Source of the DNA: Nymphaea colorata
Taxonomy: Eukaryota > Streptophyta > Magnoliopsida > Nymphaeales > Nymphaeaceae
Length of the DNA stretch: 64,000 nucleotides
Direction: 5' to 3'
Assembly: GCF_008831285.2 (NCBI RefSeq)
Contig: NC_045139.1
Span: forward strand, 10,946,704 to 11,010,703
The position numbers were made by a program, and so were the translations under genes. Below are positions 24,484 to 37,858 of the stretch, one piece after another. Every line of letters begins with the position of its first letter. Position 1 is the stretch's first letter. Below the pieces are notes generated by a model. The model was not told where the DNA came from. It searched no databases and saw only the letters and a program-made list of their open reading frames with translations.

Positions 24484-25386
24484 CCTTGTACTTTCCAGAG
24501 AACCGTTCCTGAAAAATCATGATAGCAGAAATAATCCTTTAGATTGCCCCCATCTCCGCGAGATACACACAGCTTCGGGTTCTGAAGAGAATGATATCTG
24601 GAGATGAACCCATGCGTCGTCAGAGGGCCATGGCTAGGCCACTGCACTAACCTCCTTTCATTCACCAGTAGAGAAATGCAGGAAAAACCTTCTTGCAGTT
24701 GTGCCCTGTCTGCGTTACTTTTATTCTGGCATGCTCAACCAGTGTTGGTATCGGATGCACCACCCAGCCGAACGCACTGACGTTCATAGGCGGTGTGTCT
24801 TTGGCCTAATGTGCGTGCATCATAGCCAATGATATGCATGCATCAAGCCGGCGAGCGGTGCATGTGCATCGGGCTCCCACATTTTCTCATTGGATGTCTT
24901 TCTCTTTCCTCACCATTCATCTCTCTAGCCTCCACCGCCGCTCATCTCTCGTCGCCGGTCGCCCACCACCGGAAGCCCGCCGCTACTGCTTGTTTCTGTA
25001 CTGCCATCCATTTCTAGTAACTCTTTCTCTCCCTCTATTTTCAGGTTTCTTTGACACACTCCCTCCCCACATTCTTACTTTACTTGTATGTTGTTTTGAT
25101 TATTGTTTTTCACGACTAACACTAATTTTGTGAATGTTATATACATATAATTTTTTTGTCCTGATGATACTTACGCATATCACTGCACTACGCGTCCCTT
25201 GACAAACTTGGAACATCGCTTCGCAACAACAATTAACAACATTGTGCTCAACTTTGTTCCACAACACTGGCACTCACTTTGTCATCTTCAGCACTGTTGT
25301 CATCCAAACTAAATGTTCCACAGGCATTGGTCCAGATTGAATTCTTCCATAGAAGGGGGTCCTTCTAGAAAGAAGGACGTACAGTT

Positions 25387-25431
<45 letters not shown>

Positions 25432-26936
25432 CACATTTCCCTTTGAAATCCCACTGATTGTTCCTTTTTGGCACCATGAAAAACAATACAGACCTGTATT
25501 GCGGGAGATCAGTGTGCAGTATAGGCCAGAGACGATACCAATATGACATTTACATGAAATGTGAAAAAACGTATGCTTCCAGAATAAAATACTTTTACTT
25601 GATCGCAATAACTTCTATTAGAAAACTAAACAAGCACAAGCCCAGCCACATAACAGGAAAAAGGGCAGAAATTGTAAGATCTATCAGACAGCACTTTTAC
25701 AGGTTATATGCATAGCAATGTACCAGTCCCTGAAGTTATGGCAGAAAAGTTCATTTCCTAATAGCTGCTAGAGCAAGTCGCAGGTCAGTCATCATACATG
25801 CTGGGTATGATGCGTAAACAAACTCTTTTCACAAAAATCAGGCACAATATTTTGCTCTGAATGGTCGACACAACGGAACACTCATAATAAAATAGTCAAC
25901 AGTTTATAGCGAAACTTGGACTACTGATTAGATCAGATTAATAATGGATGGTTAAGGTTGCTAAAATTCCTGTCAGCTTATGATAAATGAAATAGACATG
26001 CCTGACAGGCTAACAATGTGTTTCATAAGATCAAGGATCCATCATCCAGTGCAGTAACAACAGATGTTTCCAAAGTTCAAATTTGGAAAAGCATCCACCG
26101 CCACCACAATGCAATGTACAAGGGCTGCAGAAGAGCTCTGAAAATAGGAAGAAAAACCATGTCCAAAGGGTGAAATGAGGATGTTGTGATCCAAATAAAA
26201 TCTGCTGTCTACAAAGAGTAACTGGGTAAGCAACTGGTAGAGAAACAGATTTTGAGAAAATCAACCATAAAACAGATAAAAAAAAAATCATATTTAAAAA
26301 CAGGAAGTTTGCACCTACTTGCACCTTTTCTTGGTTTGGCATTTGAAAGCCAAAACCACTGTGTAAGAGCACAAAAGCAATGTCTAATTAAAACCTCTTT
26401 CTTCCCATCAAGAAAGCCTAGGCCAGCAAAAGCTATAGCCTATAGGGATCTGAGTTCATGTTGCCCCTGATAGTAGTTGATGATTATGGTTCAATCTGGA
26501 CTAATCAGCAGCTTTTGTAGCTAATATGAAAGATACACCACGTTCACCTCTACTTATTTCTCCACATTCATCTCCACTTATTCCAAGGAAAAAAGAAAAA
26601 AAATGGGAACGTAATGAAGCTTCCCTAGAGAACCTCATAAGGAAAGAGATTTCAAATGCAAGGAATACCTAGATATGAACAGTTTTTTTTTTAGTGTTTC
26701 AAACAAAAAGCAGCCACTTTCCAGCAAGAATAACGGATCTCAAAGGCCAATCATAGACTAAAGCAGAGAAAAAAAGGTAAGAAAAGACACTTGCATGATA
26801 ATGGAATTCCAACAACAATTATATGCAAGATCTGTCATACCAAGAGTCAGAAACTACTGATGAAGAAAGCAACATTAAGGAGAAATCAAGTATTTGCAAC
26901 CCCAAAAAGTGCAGCTGGTGAAACTTGTCATTCTTT
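24484..26936. other. Intergenic DNA and probable 3' UTR of the XRI1-like gene
   Basis: No gene was recognised. A GC-rich island at about 24,770-25,010 is open in two frames but matches nothing I know. The right part, below 26,937, lies downstream of the XRI1-like stop codon on the minus strand. Confidence 0.45.
25390..25429. repeat. (AT)n microsatellite
   Basis: About 20 AT dinucleotides. The overlapping open frames with YIYIYI runs are produced by this repeat and are not genes. Confidence 0.97.
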
Positions 26937-28895
26937 TCAACCTTTGGTTTTCATTATGGTAATGCTTCCTTTCCCTCCTTCTGTGTGGACTTTAGTTAAT
27001 GCAACAACGGGCTTCCCCGAGAATGCTGAAGTAGGATATGATGGGAGAGCCTCCTTGTTCTTCTTATGTTTTGATTTTGATGCTGGAGGCATAAGTATCC
27101 TTTGGTTGATATCTTTTAGTGTTACACCACCTTGCACTCCACATGGCTTGACGAGCGTGAAGGGATAAGCAACAGTAGTTGCTTTCATAGCAATTTTTGG
27201 AAATGATGAACCTGATATGAATGAACATACTTAGAAATAATGGTTTCTGCAGAATGCAGAGTGTAGACTTAATGGCAGCACCAAAAACCTCAGGAAGTTG
27301 ATAGCAGCAATAAGCACACAACATCCAGGAGAAAATACTGATAGTTGCCATGCTGGATTAAGTTCAGTTTTTTGGAACTAAAAGCAACTTGTCAACAGCT
27401 GCTACTAGCTTTTGAGTCATTCAATTTTGATAGAACTGCAGGTTTACTGGCTTTCCATTCAGATATGGATGGAGAAAAGGTTTCATAGATTTAACATGTA
27501 TGTAGGAATTATTGAACCATAAAATAGGTTACCTGTAAGATAGGTATGAGAAGCTTCAGTTGCAAAATCTTGCCGAGCATCCATTTCCGTTTCAGGTGGC
27601 ATATTGCAAAAGTCTTAAAAAGAACAAATCAAGCACACATTACGATCGAAATTTTACATATAAAAAGAATTTGGATGCACAACCAACAAGCATGTACCTG
27701 ATACTTTAAGTTGTTCCTCTGAAACACCCGAGCAGTTATTGCTGAAAAGAAAACCTCATAAGCTAAAAGTGTTACTTAGCTAAAAGTGTTACTCATCTTA
27801 GAAAACATGAAATGATTAGTACGTGAAAGTAGGAATTACATGTCATCTGAGCTGATCTGCATTTCCTGATCATTAAAGCACTCCATCATCCACCTGTCCG
27901 GTGACTGACCAGGGCTGCCACGTTCTTCTAGTAAAAAAGTAAATAGCTGGGAATCAGCAAAATGAACTCTATGCACATATGTGCAACCACACATGAAGGC
28001 CTAGCTTAGTGTTCATCAAGGAACTTCAGCATATGAAATTATGAATGTAATATAAGCATAATATTTAAATCTAATCAAGCAATGTGCCAGCTTTGGTGCA
28101 AGCAGAACCATGCACATGAACAAACACACAGAGGCACACACACTCAAACACACACAGACATGTCCATGTATAAGGAGAACAACCAGAAATATGTGAGGCC
28201 CAAAGCTGATCTTCAGGAACTGCATTGGAGAGATACACATCTCCACTTTCTTCAATCAAAGATTCCTCCCTGATCTGGTATAAAAATGATAAAATATTCA
28301 GTGCAATTGTACAACAACCAACACTAACACTAGCAGACCTCCAGTTACATATTAAATTTCATAGACCTTAGATTTAACAAAAGCAGAGGATGCATTCTCA
28401 TTCAAAACACATGCTGTTTCTGAAGAGAATTGCAGCATACGCCTCCTTTTTAATTGTGATGAAGAGCTCCTACGGTCTTCCATTTCCTTTTCAGTTACCA
28501 CTGCAACTTTAAAGTTCATGTTACGGTCTCCTGAATGAATTAAAAAAGTGCAGAAGCGAACAAACAGAGCAATCTCCTCTATCCATATAAATACAGCAAC
28601 TGGATACCTACCTTCATCCAGAAAAGAGGAAACAGGGCAATCAAAGCCAGCATAATCTTTTATCGGAGTTGCCTCATCAAACACGCACCATGAATCTTTG
28701 CCACTTTCATTTAGTTCCTCCCACAGACAATGTGAAATATCTAGACAAAGTTCAATACTAGTGTTTGAGAAACAAAAGGCTCTGATCAACAAACAAGTAG
28801 AATAAGAAGAAGGGCATTGAGCAGCACGTACCAAGTGGAGAATCAGACTGAAGCTGAATATCATCTTGCCACTCCCAAGGTTCGCTACTAACCAT
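26937..28895 (-). CDS. XRI1: XRI1-like protein (X-ray-induced, meiosis/DNA repair)
   Basis: Eight exons on the minus strand (high to low): 28895-28832, 28740-28612, 28530-28367, 28274-28184, 27927-27840, 27741-27698, 27613-27533 and 27211-26937. Every intron is GT-AG, the phases close, and the product is 311 residues. The N-terminus contains SEPWEWQ and SHCLWEELNE. The strongly conserved C-terminus has VAYPFTLVKPCG, GGVTLKDINQRI, YPTSAFSGKPVV and a terminal GGKGSITIMKTKG, as I recall for plant XRI1 proteins. Arabidopsis XRI1 is induced by ionising radiation, interacts with MND1, and is needed for meiosis and fertility; that function is carried over here by homology. There is a basic RRRM cluster but no enzymatic domain. 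The start at 28895 has a favourable AAAATGG context. An in-frame ATG at 28967 would add 24 residues. Family assignment rests on recalled sequence conservation. Confidence 0.82.
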
Positions 28896-28967
28896 TTTCA
28901 CAGAAAGCAGGCGGAAGGATTGAATCAACGATTTATTATATATAGAGAAGTCAGTATTACCGTGCAT

Positions 28968-31430
28968 TTGTCAACCAGGAGAATTTACCATATCAGTAAC
29001 TCCAATACTCCAGTAAGTTATTTAATATACTAAAAAAAAAAGTTGGTCCCCTTCTTTTGACAACAATCGCATCAGACAAAATCACGGAGCAGGAATCTTA
29101 ATGAAAAAAACGGAAAAGTTACAGTATCAACTACGATGCCAGGCCAACGACAGGACAAAGGGCAAACGAGAGGTAATATAAGATGCTGCAGATCTGACAG
29201 TAAATTTTCCAAAAAGCAAAAAAGAAGAAGGAATGTATGGTGGACAAAGACAGATGCTAAATTTAACGGAAATTTACAGAACCAAAACAATCAGATTGGA
29301 ACTCAATACTTCACATTCTCCAATCAAAAACTCGAAGGAGCACAGACGTACGAAGCCGTATTAAAAAAAATGCAACGATAGCAAAAGAGAAAAAAGGTTC
29401 TTGAACAACCACCAACTGGTTTCAGAACATTCAGAAAATGGGCATCCCCAAAAAACATATAGTCGAGCGACTAAGGCCACAAAAGGTTTCTAACGGACAG
29501 TAAAACAGAAAAGCTGTATATGAAGAAGATATCTGTCCATACAAGAGGCAATAAGAAATCATTACTTCTCCTTGGAGAAACCAACTATAATGAAGTCTCT
29601 GCAGAGGAGAAAATTACCCTGCATTCACCACATCCATGTTCTGGTGGCATGGCGGACTTGTCCTCGACATCGGCAGTGTCTGATGACAAATTAACAATGC
29701 CCCAGATCATTTAAATAACTGTTCGATCCAAAAACTGCTTAGTGGTATCTCTCGCTCTCTCTCTCTCTCTTGTTACTGGTTCTGTTTTAAGACGAGCGCG
29801 AGAGCCAAAGAGAAAAATATCTTCTAGTCACAGCGTCTTCCCTTTCCCCTGCAGCAAAACGGAGAGAGAGAGAGAGAAAGAGAGAGATAAAAGAGTTCTG
29901 GTTCTCTCTTGGGGGCAACACAGAAAGAGGACTACTCTTGGGGAGAGGGACGGATGCCAAAAGAGAAAGTAGAGGCTACCACTCTCCTTGACTGAGAGAG
30001 TAATGGTCGGTTACATTCCTATATCTGATTATGCAATGTGATTAAGAATTCGTTACATATTAATCTACAAAGAACACTAATTCATTAATTAATTAAACTG
30101 GTATTAGTGAATGGAGCACAGCCAGGTCCCTTCCTTAGTATACTGATAATAATAGAGGCCGTGGCCTAATCATCATTTATATACATATTAAATATTGTGA
30201 GAGCAAAGACCAGCAGCTTCTTACTCTTTTTACATCATAAATATTGAGCATTTGACTAACATGGGACCCCAACCTTTTTCATTTCCAGATTTTCACAATA
30301 CCAACAAAAATTATATATATTTTTAATTTATTTAAAAGAAGACATGTTTCCAAGAATATATTGAAATAACAAACTAATTCATGAAATGACAAACAAAGAA
30401 GTTGTCATTTAGTATAAAGGATGAAACAGTAGCTAAGGGCAATATTAACCCTTATGGGAAAGTTTGGTCTTTTGGGGAACTGATGAGGACATTTCAGTCT
30501 GCTCGAGGATGAAGGCTGCAAAACACTCGGCTGAATTATCGGCCACGGCCGTCGCTTTTTACAGTTTACTTCCGGAGCATACGACTCCATTAAAGACACT
30601 CTCTTTTACTTTTGGGGCTCAGATGATCACCACTTTCGAAGTACAGTAAATCCGTGTGCTATTTCCTTTAACACCATCATCTTTGAAGAAAATGACAAGC
30701 ACAATGTCAGAGACGTCCATGGATCTGTACCCATGTAGGCCTTTCCCAATGTTTACATGTTGAAATTTGAATAAAAAATAAGATAAATGTTTATGTCATG
30801 TCCTTCTGAATTCAAATTCACAATCTAAATTTGATTCAAGCTCGACTTTTGAACCAAATTTGATATGAATATTGCAAAATATGATTATTTTCACATCATT
30901 GGTTTGAAATATTTGATTGTTTATATGTATAGGTGTCTTTAAAGATATTGAAGTTTTTGAATCAATGCTCCTATAGCTAAAATTTTTAGCTCCGTCAATG
31001 ATTGGATATAATATATTTATTTAAAACTAAATCTGATTTCAATCAAGATCTCTATCCAATTAGATATTTGCTGAAATTTGAATCTCGCCTTGGATTTCAA
31101 TCTTATTCCATAACCCTTTTCCCCCTATATCTTACCTTTTTGAAGCAATTGAGTAGAATATCGAATCCAAGTCTAATATCTAGGATTGAATTGTTCTCTT
31201 CCTTTCATTTTTCTCTTTCAAATTTGCCTTTACACTTACAGTGTTTTAATCTTTGCTATAGCTCATTTCTATTAGTGTTTTCAAGTACATCTCTAAAAAA
31301 GATTGAACACTTATATGATGTATGCAGACACATGTAAAACAATGAATAAGAGTACATGGTACCGCTTATAAATATTTATGTGCATTTTATAGCAAGCAAG
31401 TCATAAAACACTCATAACTAACTGATAAAA
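28968..31430. other. Upstream region of the XRI1-like gene and intergenic DNA
   Basis: A CT/GA-rich tract at about 29,740-29,990 looks like a plant 5' leader or promoter and could carry a non-coding first exon of the minus-strand XRI1-like gene, but I could not prove the splice. The rest is AT-rich. A GATTTGG-type repeat block begins near 30,770. Confidence 0.4.
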
Positions 31431-31439
31431 GGTAAGCCT

Positions 31440-31735
31440 GTGACATTACTTTTGTATTAAAGATTATGAAAGATATTCAATGGTATGTAAAAGGGGTTGT
31501 TAAATAGTTGGTTGTTCTGGTTTCTAGTTTTTTTAAGGCAAAAACTGAAACACTGCTAAGAGGTGGATTGAGGAGTCTAGTATTAAAAATTGCAAGACAT
31601 CTTCAATGCCTTATAAAAGATGTTGTTAACTGGTTGGTTGTTCTGGTTTCTATCCTTTTCAAAAATAAAACTAAAATTGTTATGAGACGGGTTAAAATCC
31701 ACCAAGGCTTGAGCCTGGTGTGAGAATGGGCCGGA
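31440..31735 (+). repeat. Broken TRIM-like LTR copies, head to tail
   Basis: Two partial copies of the LTR seen in the 39.4-39.8 kb TRIM follow each other. Shared words are GTTGTTAA(A/C)T(A/G)GTTGGTTGTTCTGG, TGCTAAGAGGTGG and, at the end, GCCTGGTGTGAGAATGGGCC. The first copy is cut off before its 3' third, so this is a deleted or recombined relic. Confidence 0.65.
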
Positions 31736-32770
31736 TCCTTTTAAGTCTCTGGTTCTATTCCATAGTTTCAAAGCCTTATTTAAACCGATGCAGCGTTCAA
31801 CCAAACTTTGGAGGCAACATGAAACCCTAGGGCTATCGTGTTAAAGGCGGTAAGATTTTTTGACAAAGAAGTATGGGGCCCTCGTTTTAGGAAGACGAGA
31901 AAAAGGCTTCAATTATTTTGAATGCGATATATTGCCAAACCTGAGAGGTGCAAGTTTATTATTCATGGGCATAGATTGTTGAGGCACTCTTTCAGTCGAT
32001 TAAGAAATTTAGTCCCCTCATCAATGCTGGCCTTCAAACAAATGGATGCTCACCTCTAAGTCTAAAGTTCTTGTTCTTGGCATTAGACATTTAGTTCCTA
32101 CATGTTGGATCTGAAATCTGGATCTGCATATGATGGGCAGAATCTAAACCCACTTTAATTTGAAGGATAATTAGCAGTCATTTGGTAATAGTAACATATT
32201 ATTACTGCCCCATGAATGGGTAAATTCATGGAATACTAAAATAGTGGTTCTATAAATCTGTATTATTTTTTAAGACAGATTCATGAAACACTAACAATAT
32301 CTTATTACAATGTTGTCTCGTATTGATGCAAGTAGCTGTCCGAAGCCTTTTGAAATGAGCAAGATCTCTCTATTTCATTTAAGAAATAAAAATCTCTTTG
32401 GAATATGTGACAGAGCGTCACAAAGAATACGAAGCTTGTGGATAGAGATGTTTGCTTTTCAAGATCACCTAATTATTTGAATAAAAAAGCTGCTTACTTG
32501 CCCTTTGAACACTACTAGACTCAAATTCAATCCTACTGTCCGTCTGATTGAATTGAGTAAGCAAACAAGCCCCTTAATAAGGATAAGATAGTAAAAGTGA
32601 AAAAAAAAAAAAGAAAAAAAAGCTTTCTAAAATGACAAAATTGCCCTTACGAAAATGAAAAATCCCATAAAAATAAAAGCTCCAAAAGGATGTTTGATTG
32701 ACAGTTAGGTGAGATGATATATATTGTCACCGGGTTGAAAGCCAAAGCTCTCACCTTCTTTCCATCTTTG

Positions 32771-33049
32771 CAGCTGTTGGTTGACTCACCGAGTTGGCTT
32801 GAAAATCGCCTGAGTCAATTCGGATCACTAGAAAACTTGGCCATGAGCCAAGGTTTGCCCGGTTGCCCCTGACTGGCCCTTGACTCGACTCGAGTCGCCC
32901 CTAACTCGGGTCTTGACTCACCCATAATTCGAGCCTTGACTCACCCAATTCAGGTTATTTTAAACCTCAACTGAGTCGATGAATCAACTCGCTAACTCGA
33001 TGATTCAGTTGTCAGTCGATCCGAGTTTGAGTCACGAGTTTGCCAACTA
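32771..33049. mobile_element. Second GAGTTGACTCG-rich MITE
   Basis: The right end CACGAGTTTGCCAACTATGA matches that of the element at 24228-24483, and the interior repeats TTGACTCACC, GACTCGAGTCG and AACTCGCTAACTCG. The left end (GTTGGTTGACTC) is eroded, so this is an older or partly deleted copy. Confidence 0.5.
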
Positions 33050-35395
33050 TGACTTTCTATGCATTGGGGAGATGTCCTGTTATGTTTCAACTTGCATATC
33101 AATCGTCCTTTTTATGGTAAAGGGAGTTTGCGTCCCCCTTAAAAACTGAATGTCAATTTGATTGACCTCACATTACCTAATCTCTTCATGTCTCTCATCT
33201 CTAGTTCCCTTTATTAAAGAGCCAACAATTATTGACATAAAAAGAATACCAATGCAAGTTGATGGCACATTTAGAATAAAAACTTGTTTCTGAACATGAT
33301 CTGATTGCAAATAATCAAATTTTGGTTTCTTTCCTATGCAAAAAAATTAATTTATTATAGACAATCATTTTTTTTTTCAATTTATAGTGAACAGGTAGTA
33401 TAATTATTGTGATGCCACAGTATGAAGAGACCGTATACCACCTAATAGAACTGTTCTAAGAGGTAAACCTAAACTCAGGTAGTATTATGGATAAGAATGT
33501 CAACAGATCGAATGTAACATTCACTATATCTAATTTATCATATGTTCACATTATTCATATTTGAATTTGGATTGGCATAAGAATGAAGAAAAAATTATGT
33601 CATATTCCAATCTCTAATTAATCATATGTTCACATATTCATATCTAAATTTGGACTTGGCATACGAATGAAGAAAAAATTGTATCTATTTGAATCCGAAT
33701 TTTATATTCACAACCCAATCTAAATCATATTGTTATATATTAAAAACAGATTTTTAAAATGTACAAATACATAATATAAGTCTACTTATTTAAAACTAAA
33801 TCCAAATCCAATGGGGTGTTTTTTTAAAGCTGGATTCACTTTTTCATGTCTGGTTTTTTTTGAAGCAGCTCAACAGATCTCCAATCCAAATCTGATGCAT
33901 TGACATCCCAATTATAAAGACTATCTACGCCAAAAGTAGCAGCCTTATGATTGTCGTAGACAAATCATGTACATGTTCTTATATCTTTTGGTAGCAACTT
34001 AAAGAAAGTGGGTCAAGTCTGGGCTCTATCTTTATACTGTCTAGCTTTTTTCTGGTTCCTTTTCATGAGGATTTAATGTTCAGAGTCCATTGTCATCCTC
34101 ATCATCATAGAAAAGAAAAAATCTAGAAAAAAAATTTATTAACAACTCCTACGTAATAATTTTACTTTTAGTTATGTGTTCATGTGGGCATGAATGTATG
34201 TGTGCATAATTCTAGGGTTTTCAACTAAGTTTTGTTCCTAAGGGGTCATTTAGTTTAGAAGTAAGGTCACTTGAATCTGTTTCAACGATTACGCTCTTTA
34301 CAGCTACTGAGTGTTCCTGCTACCAAACTACCCTTAAGTAACAGAGAAAGCGCGAGAGTTTCACCTCAAAATAACAAGCAAATTATTTCTTATATTCATA
34401 TTTTGACTAAGTAAAAAATAAAAGAAAATGGCCGGTCAAAATTTTCTACCTAGGGGCAGGTGTAGTGGACCGAACCATGAGTCTGCCTTTACAGAGGGCA
34501 AGGACCCAGACTGGGCTTGTGTCAGGGCTCACATGGCTCATGGCCCAGGTGTGGTGCAGCTGCTACAGTACATAAAGATCATGCTCGGGTACAACACAAT
34601 CGACGGCTTTGGTAGTTGGGACATTTAAGAAGTCAAAAGTACATGATTTCCATAACAAGCAAAAGAAGCATGAGTTTTTTTTTTTCGGAAGAAAAAAAAG
34701 GGACCAGAAAGTTTAAAATATATTAGGATAAGGAGGGAACAAGATGCCAAAATTTAGCACTTAGTACCCTTTTTTTAAATGACATTCATCCTTTTTTAAG
34801 ACATCTAATTGAAGACTTGATTATCAGGGCAAGCATATGTTCAATTTTAATTAGGTCGACTATATATAACATATTGTTATTCATTCAAATGGCAAAGTTT
34901 TAGAACTTGATTTCATTGGTTAAGCTGATTAAGACTTTATGATGTCATGGGTAGTTATGTTTTCGTTACCATAGTTTGAAACTCATAATTGTGAATATTT
35001 TTCTTTAAAAAGTAATACAAATGTGTAGATCATATGCGAAAAACAGCCAATGATCAATACCTAAATTATGTTATTTTAATGTCCAGATGGCATTTTATGC
35101 CGACCAAAAAAGAGTCCAAGAATAACAAAAACCTTTTTTTAATTTCTTTTTTACTCCTTTTCTTATGTGCGATAATTAACTTTTCTAGAAAAAAAAAATC
35201 ATTCATTCTTACAATTGAAACTTGTTACCATTTAACAATAAAACACTCAACTATTTTGCCCAATTTTCATTTCCAAGTTTTATGCCATAAAAACTTTAAA
35301 GATATTTCCTCAAGATATTTTGATGCCCATCAAACACCATAAGGGTGGAGATATCCGTGTGGTAATAACTCTAATCATGTAAATTAGTCTAAGAC

Positions 35396-35552
35396 CAGGG
35401 GCGGAGTTAAGGTGGGGTTTGCATAGGCCCTGACCCCACCTTATTTTTTTTTAATTTACATGTAAATTTTAAAAAAAATTACTTGTTTTATATAAAAATT
35501 TTGAAAAACTTTAATTTGATCCTCCTTATAAAAAAATTCTGGCTCTACCTTG
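35396..35552 (+). mobile_element. Small hAT-like element with CAGGGGCGGAG end
   Basis: It starts CAGGGGCGGAGTTAAGG and ends GGCTCTACCTTG, with an AT-rich core. The flanks TCTAAGAC and TCTAAATT share their first five bases, suggesting a decayed 8-bp target duplication. The core matches the reverse copy at 22625-22755. Confidence 0.55.
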
Positions 35553-37210
35553 TCTAAATTGTCACTGAAATACTTTCAAGCTTTTGGAGAAGAAAGAAAA
35601 TTGTAGCAGTAATGGCAATTCCATATCATTGCTGGGGATGCCTCCCATGGCTCAGTTCTAGTCTAGAAGGGATGATGAACCATAAATTTTCCTTTCTAGG
35701 AAACAGGGATGTATTGGTCAAAGCCGCGTGATATCATGAAAAAGAAGAAGAAGATGAAGAAAACACACACGGATTTTTAAGTAGTTCAGAGACCAAAGTT
35801 CTCCTAATTTATGGCTGTACATAGTCTTTTACTAACTAGAATAAATGAAGAATATACTGCCTCTCTTACATAAGGGTTGGGCAACACCACAAAATGATAA
35901 AATTACAAGGATGCCCTTAAATTTTCAACTCAAGTTAGATCTACATAAGTTAAGTTGTATTTATTTCATCGTGGATCTGATATCCTAGGATCTTAAATGC
36001 ATGAACTTAAGATCAGAACACCCTCCACACCCAAAGAAAGAAAAAATCTGACTTTAAATCCGTGGTAGTATGGATTTAAAAACAATGATACTGAGATCCT
36101 CAATTTGTTTAAAGTAAAGATCTCCCAAAAATATACCTTTTTATGCAGCCTCGGATCTTATCAAGCGTAACCATAGGGAAACCTATTTGTGCTTATTGAT
36201 TCACCTCCCGAGGAGTAGCGAAAGCAATTGAGGGTGATCTTGTGCATCCCCGGCGATCAGGGAAGCCTATTAAATAAAGGGAGGAGATTTTGTTTTGCCA
36301 AGATAACTCTCACTCCTAAATGCAATTCAATTCTATGTTTGTTAGAATGGAAAGGGAGAGAATTCATTTTTCCAAGACAACTCTCACTCCAAAATGCAAT
36401 TCCATTGATTGGAGTGAAGTATTGATCTCACCAATACATCGGTGGCGGAGCCAATATTTTTGGTCAGTGGGGCACTTGTGTAAGTGATACAACTTTGGTG
36501 TGGACACTGCATATAAATTTAAAGTCGTAACAACGTAAGGTGAATACATTATAATGAAATTTTTGATAGGCCAATAAGTAGCTTCGTTACTGCAATACAC
36601 CTCTTTTCAAACTTACTGCAAAGAAGAACACCATCTGCATGTGATAGCAAAGCTGGGTAACAACTACATTCAATTGGTAAGGTCACAAAGGGTCCCCCTA
36701 CCTGTGGAGGGCATTAACCATATTGAATGAGAGGTTAATGAAAGAAACAAAGCATTTTATCCACCAATGATGTATCAAAACCATGGACTAAGAAAGAGTG
36801 CCAATTAACCTGCCTTCCACATGTTGAGATCTAGAGAAGCTTCAAATAGCAACATGAAGGGATCTTATAATGCATGAAATCCTTTTTATGTTTTGTTCAT
36901 CAAATGCATGCATTTATTCACATTGTTATTGATTAAACCCCATGATTCTATTGGTTGATGTGCCAAGGAGCTTGGTTTCAGATTTGGTGTAACTTGGAGC
37001 TAAACTAAAGAACATATGGTGTTTTTCGTGCCTCGGGGCGAATACAAAGAAGATCTTAATCCATAGTCACCTCAGGGTCACCAAATGTTGGTTCATGGCC
37101 AAAGCTTGAACCTTTTTTCAAAAGTGTTCCACCATCACAAGTGAAATGCCTTAACACCCAAGTTGCCCTCAACTTTCACTCCTTCTTAATCCTCTAGGGA
37201 GTTTTGTCAT

Positions 37211-37639
37211 TAGGGCTGCACACGAGCCGAGTCGAGCCTAAGCTTGGCCAGCTCGAGCTCGAGCTCGGCTCAAATTCGAGTCGAGCTCCTTATAGCAAGC
37301 TCAAGCTTGACTTGACTACATAAAATCAAGCTCGAACTCGATCTGTTTAACCCATTTAACTCGTTTAACATTAACTCGTGTAACTCGTTTAACTCAAGTA
37401 AGCATTTAACTTGTGTAACTTGTAAAACCGGTTTTGACAATATTATGTAGAATACTGGTTTACGAGTTGAGTTGAGTATACACGAATTGAGTTCCTGAAA
37501 CTCGAACTCGTCTCATTTATCGTTGAGTATCTTTGTAAGCTCGAACTCGGCTCGCTTATAAACAAGTCGAGCATGAGTTGAGTTTTTTCGAACGAGTTCA
37601 AATCGAGCCTGAGTTGGCTCGGCTCGTTGTGCAACCCTA
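37211..37639. mobile_element. hAT-type MITE with 8-bp target duplication
   Basis: The ends are TAGGGCTGCACACGAGCCGAG and, inverted, TAGGGTTGCACAACGAGCCGAG. The flanks TTTGTCAT (37203-37210) and TTTGTCAA (37640-37647) agree at seven of eight positions, as expected for hAT insertion. The 429-bp interior is packed with GAGCTCGA and AACTCG words and has no transposase. This GAGCCGAGC family is widespread in plants. Confidence 0.8.
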
Positions 37640-37858
37640 TTTGTCAACCCTCTTTTTTTTATTTCACAAAAAAGATGAATTGGAGGTGGGGGTAATTTCA
37701 TAAAGTATCCCTCTATGATTACATGTTCAGATGTTCTGAATAGAGTGGCTCCTTCAGAGTTTAGTGGAAGCGTTTAGCGGTTATTTGTAAATATTGTAAA
37801 TTGATCGGTGAACCTTGATTTACTCATTCCTCAGGCACCATTTTGTAATATTTTCAAC

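Larger units (their letters stand above)
31736..37202. other. Long AT-rich intergenic region with repeat fragments
   Basis: No gene is supported in these 5.5 kb apart from the repeats listed separately. I also note a GATTTGG-type block at about 33,490-33,910, a GC-richer patch at 34,430-34,600 without recognisable coding, a stretch at about 35,700-36,040 resembling an LTR fragment (ACGGATTTTTAAGTAGTTCAG), and a GGTGGCGGAGCCA motif at about 36,440. Confidence 0.45.

Noticed and set aside
25274-25608. Overlapping open frames with YIYIYI repeats
   Set aside because: They are created by the (AT)n microsatellite and share no similarity outside it.
26031-26372. 113-codon minus-strand open frame downstream of the XRI1-like gene
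   Set aside because: It lies beyond the conserved stop codon, has no family similarity, and its Phe/Leu-rich composition fits 3' UTR or intergenic DNA.
28352-28864. 170-codon minus-strand open frame in the XRI1-like gene
   Set aside because: It is two real exons joined by translated intron DNA. The GT-AG introns at 28531-28611 and 28741-28831 remove the non-conserved parts.
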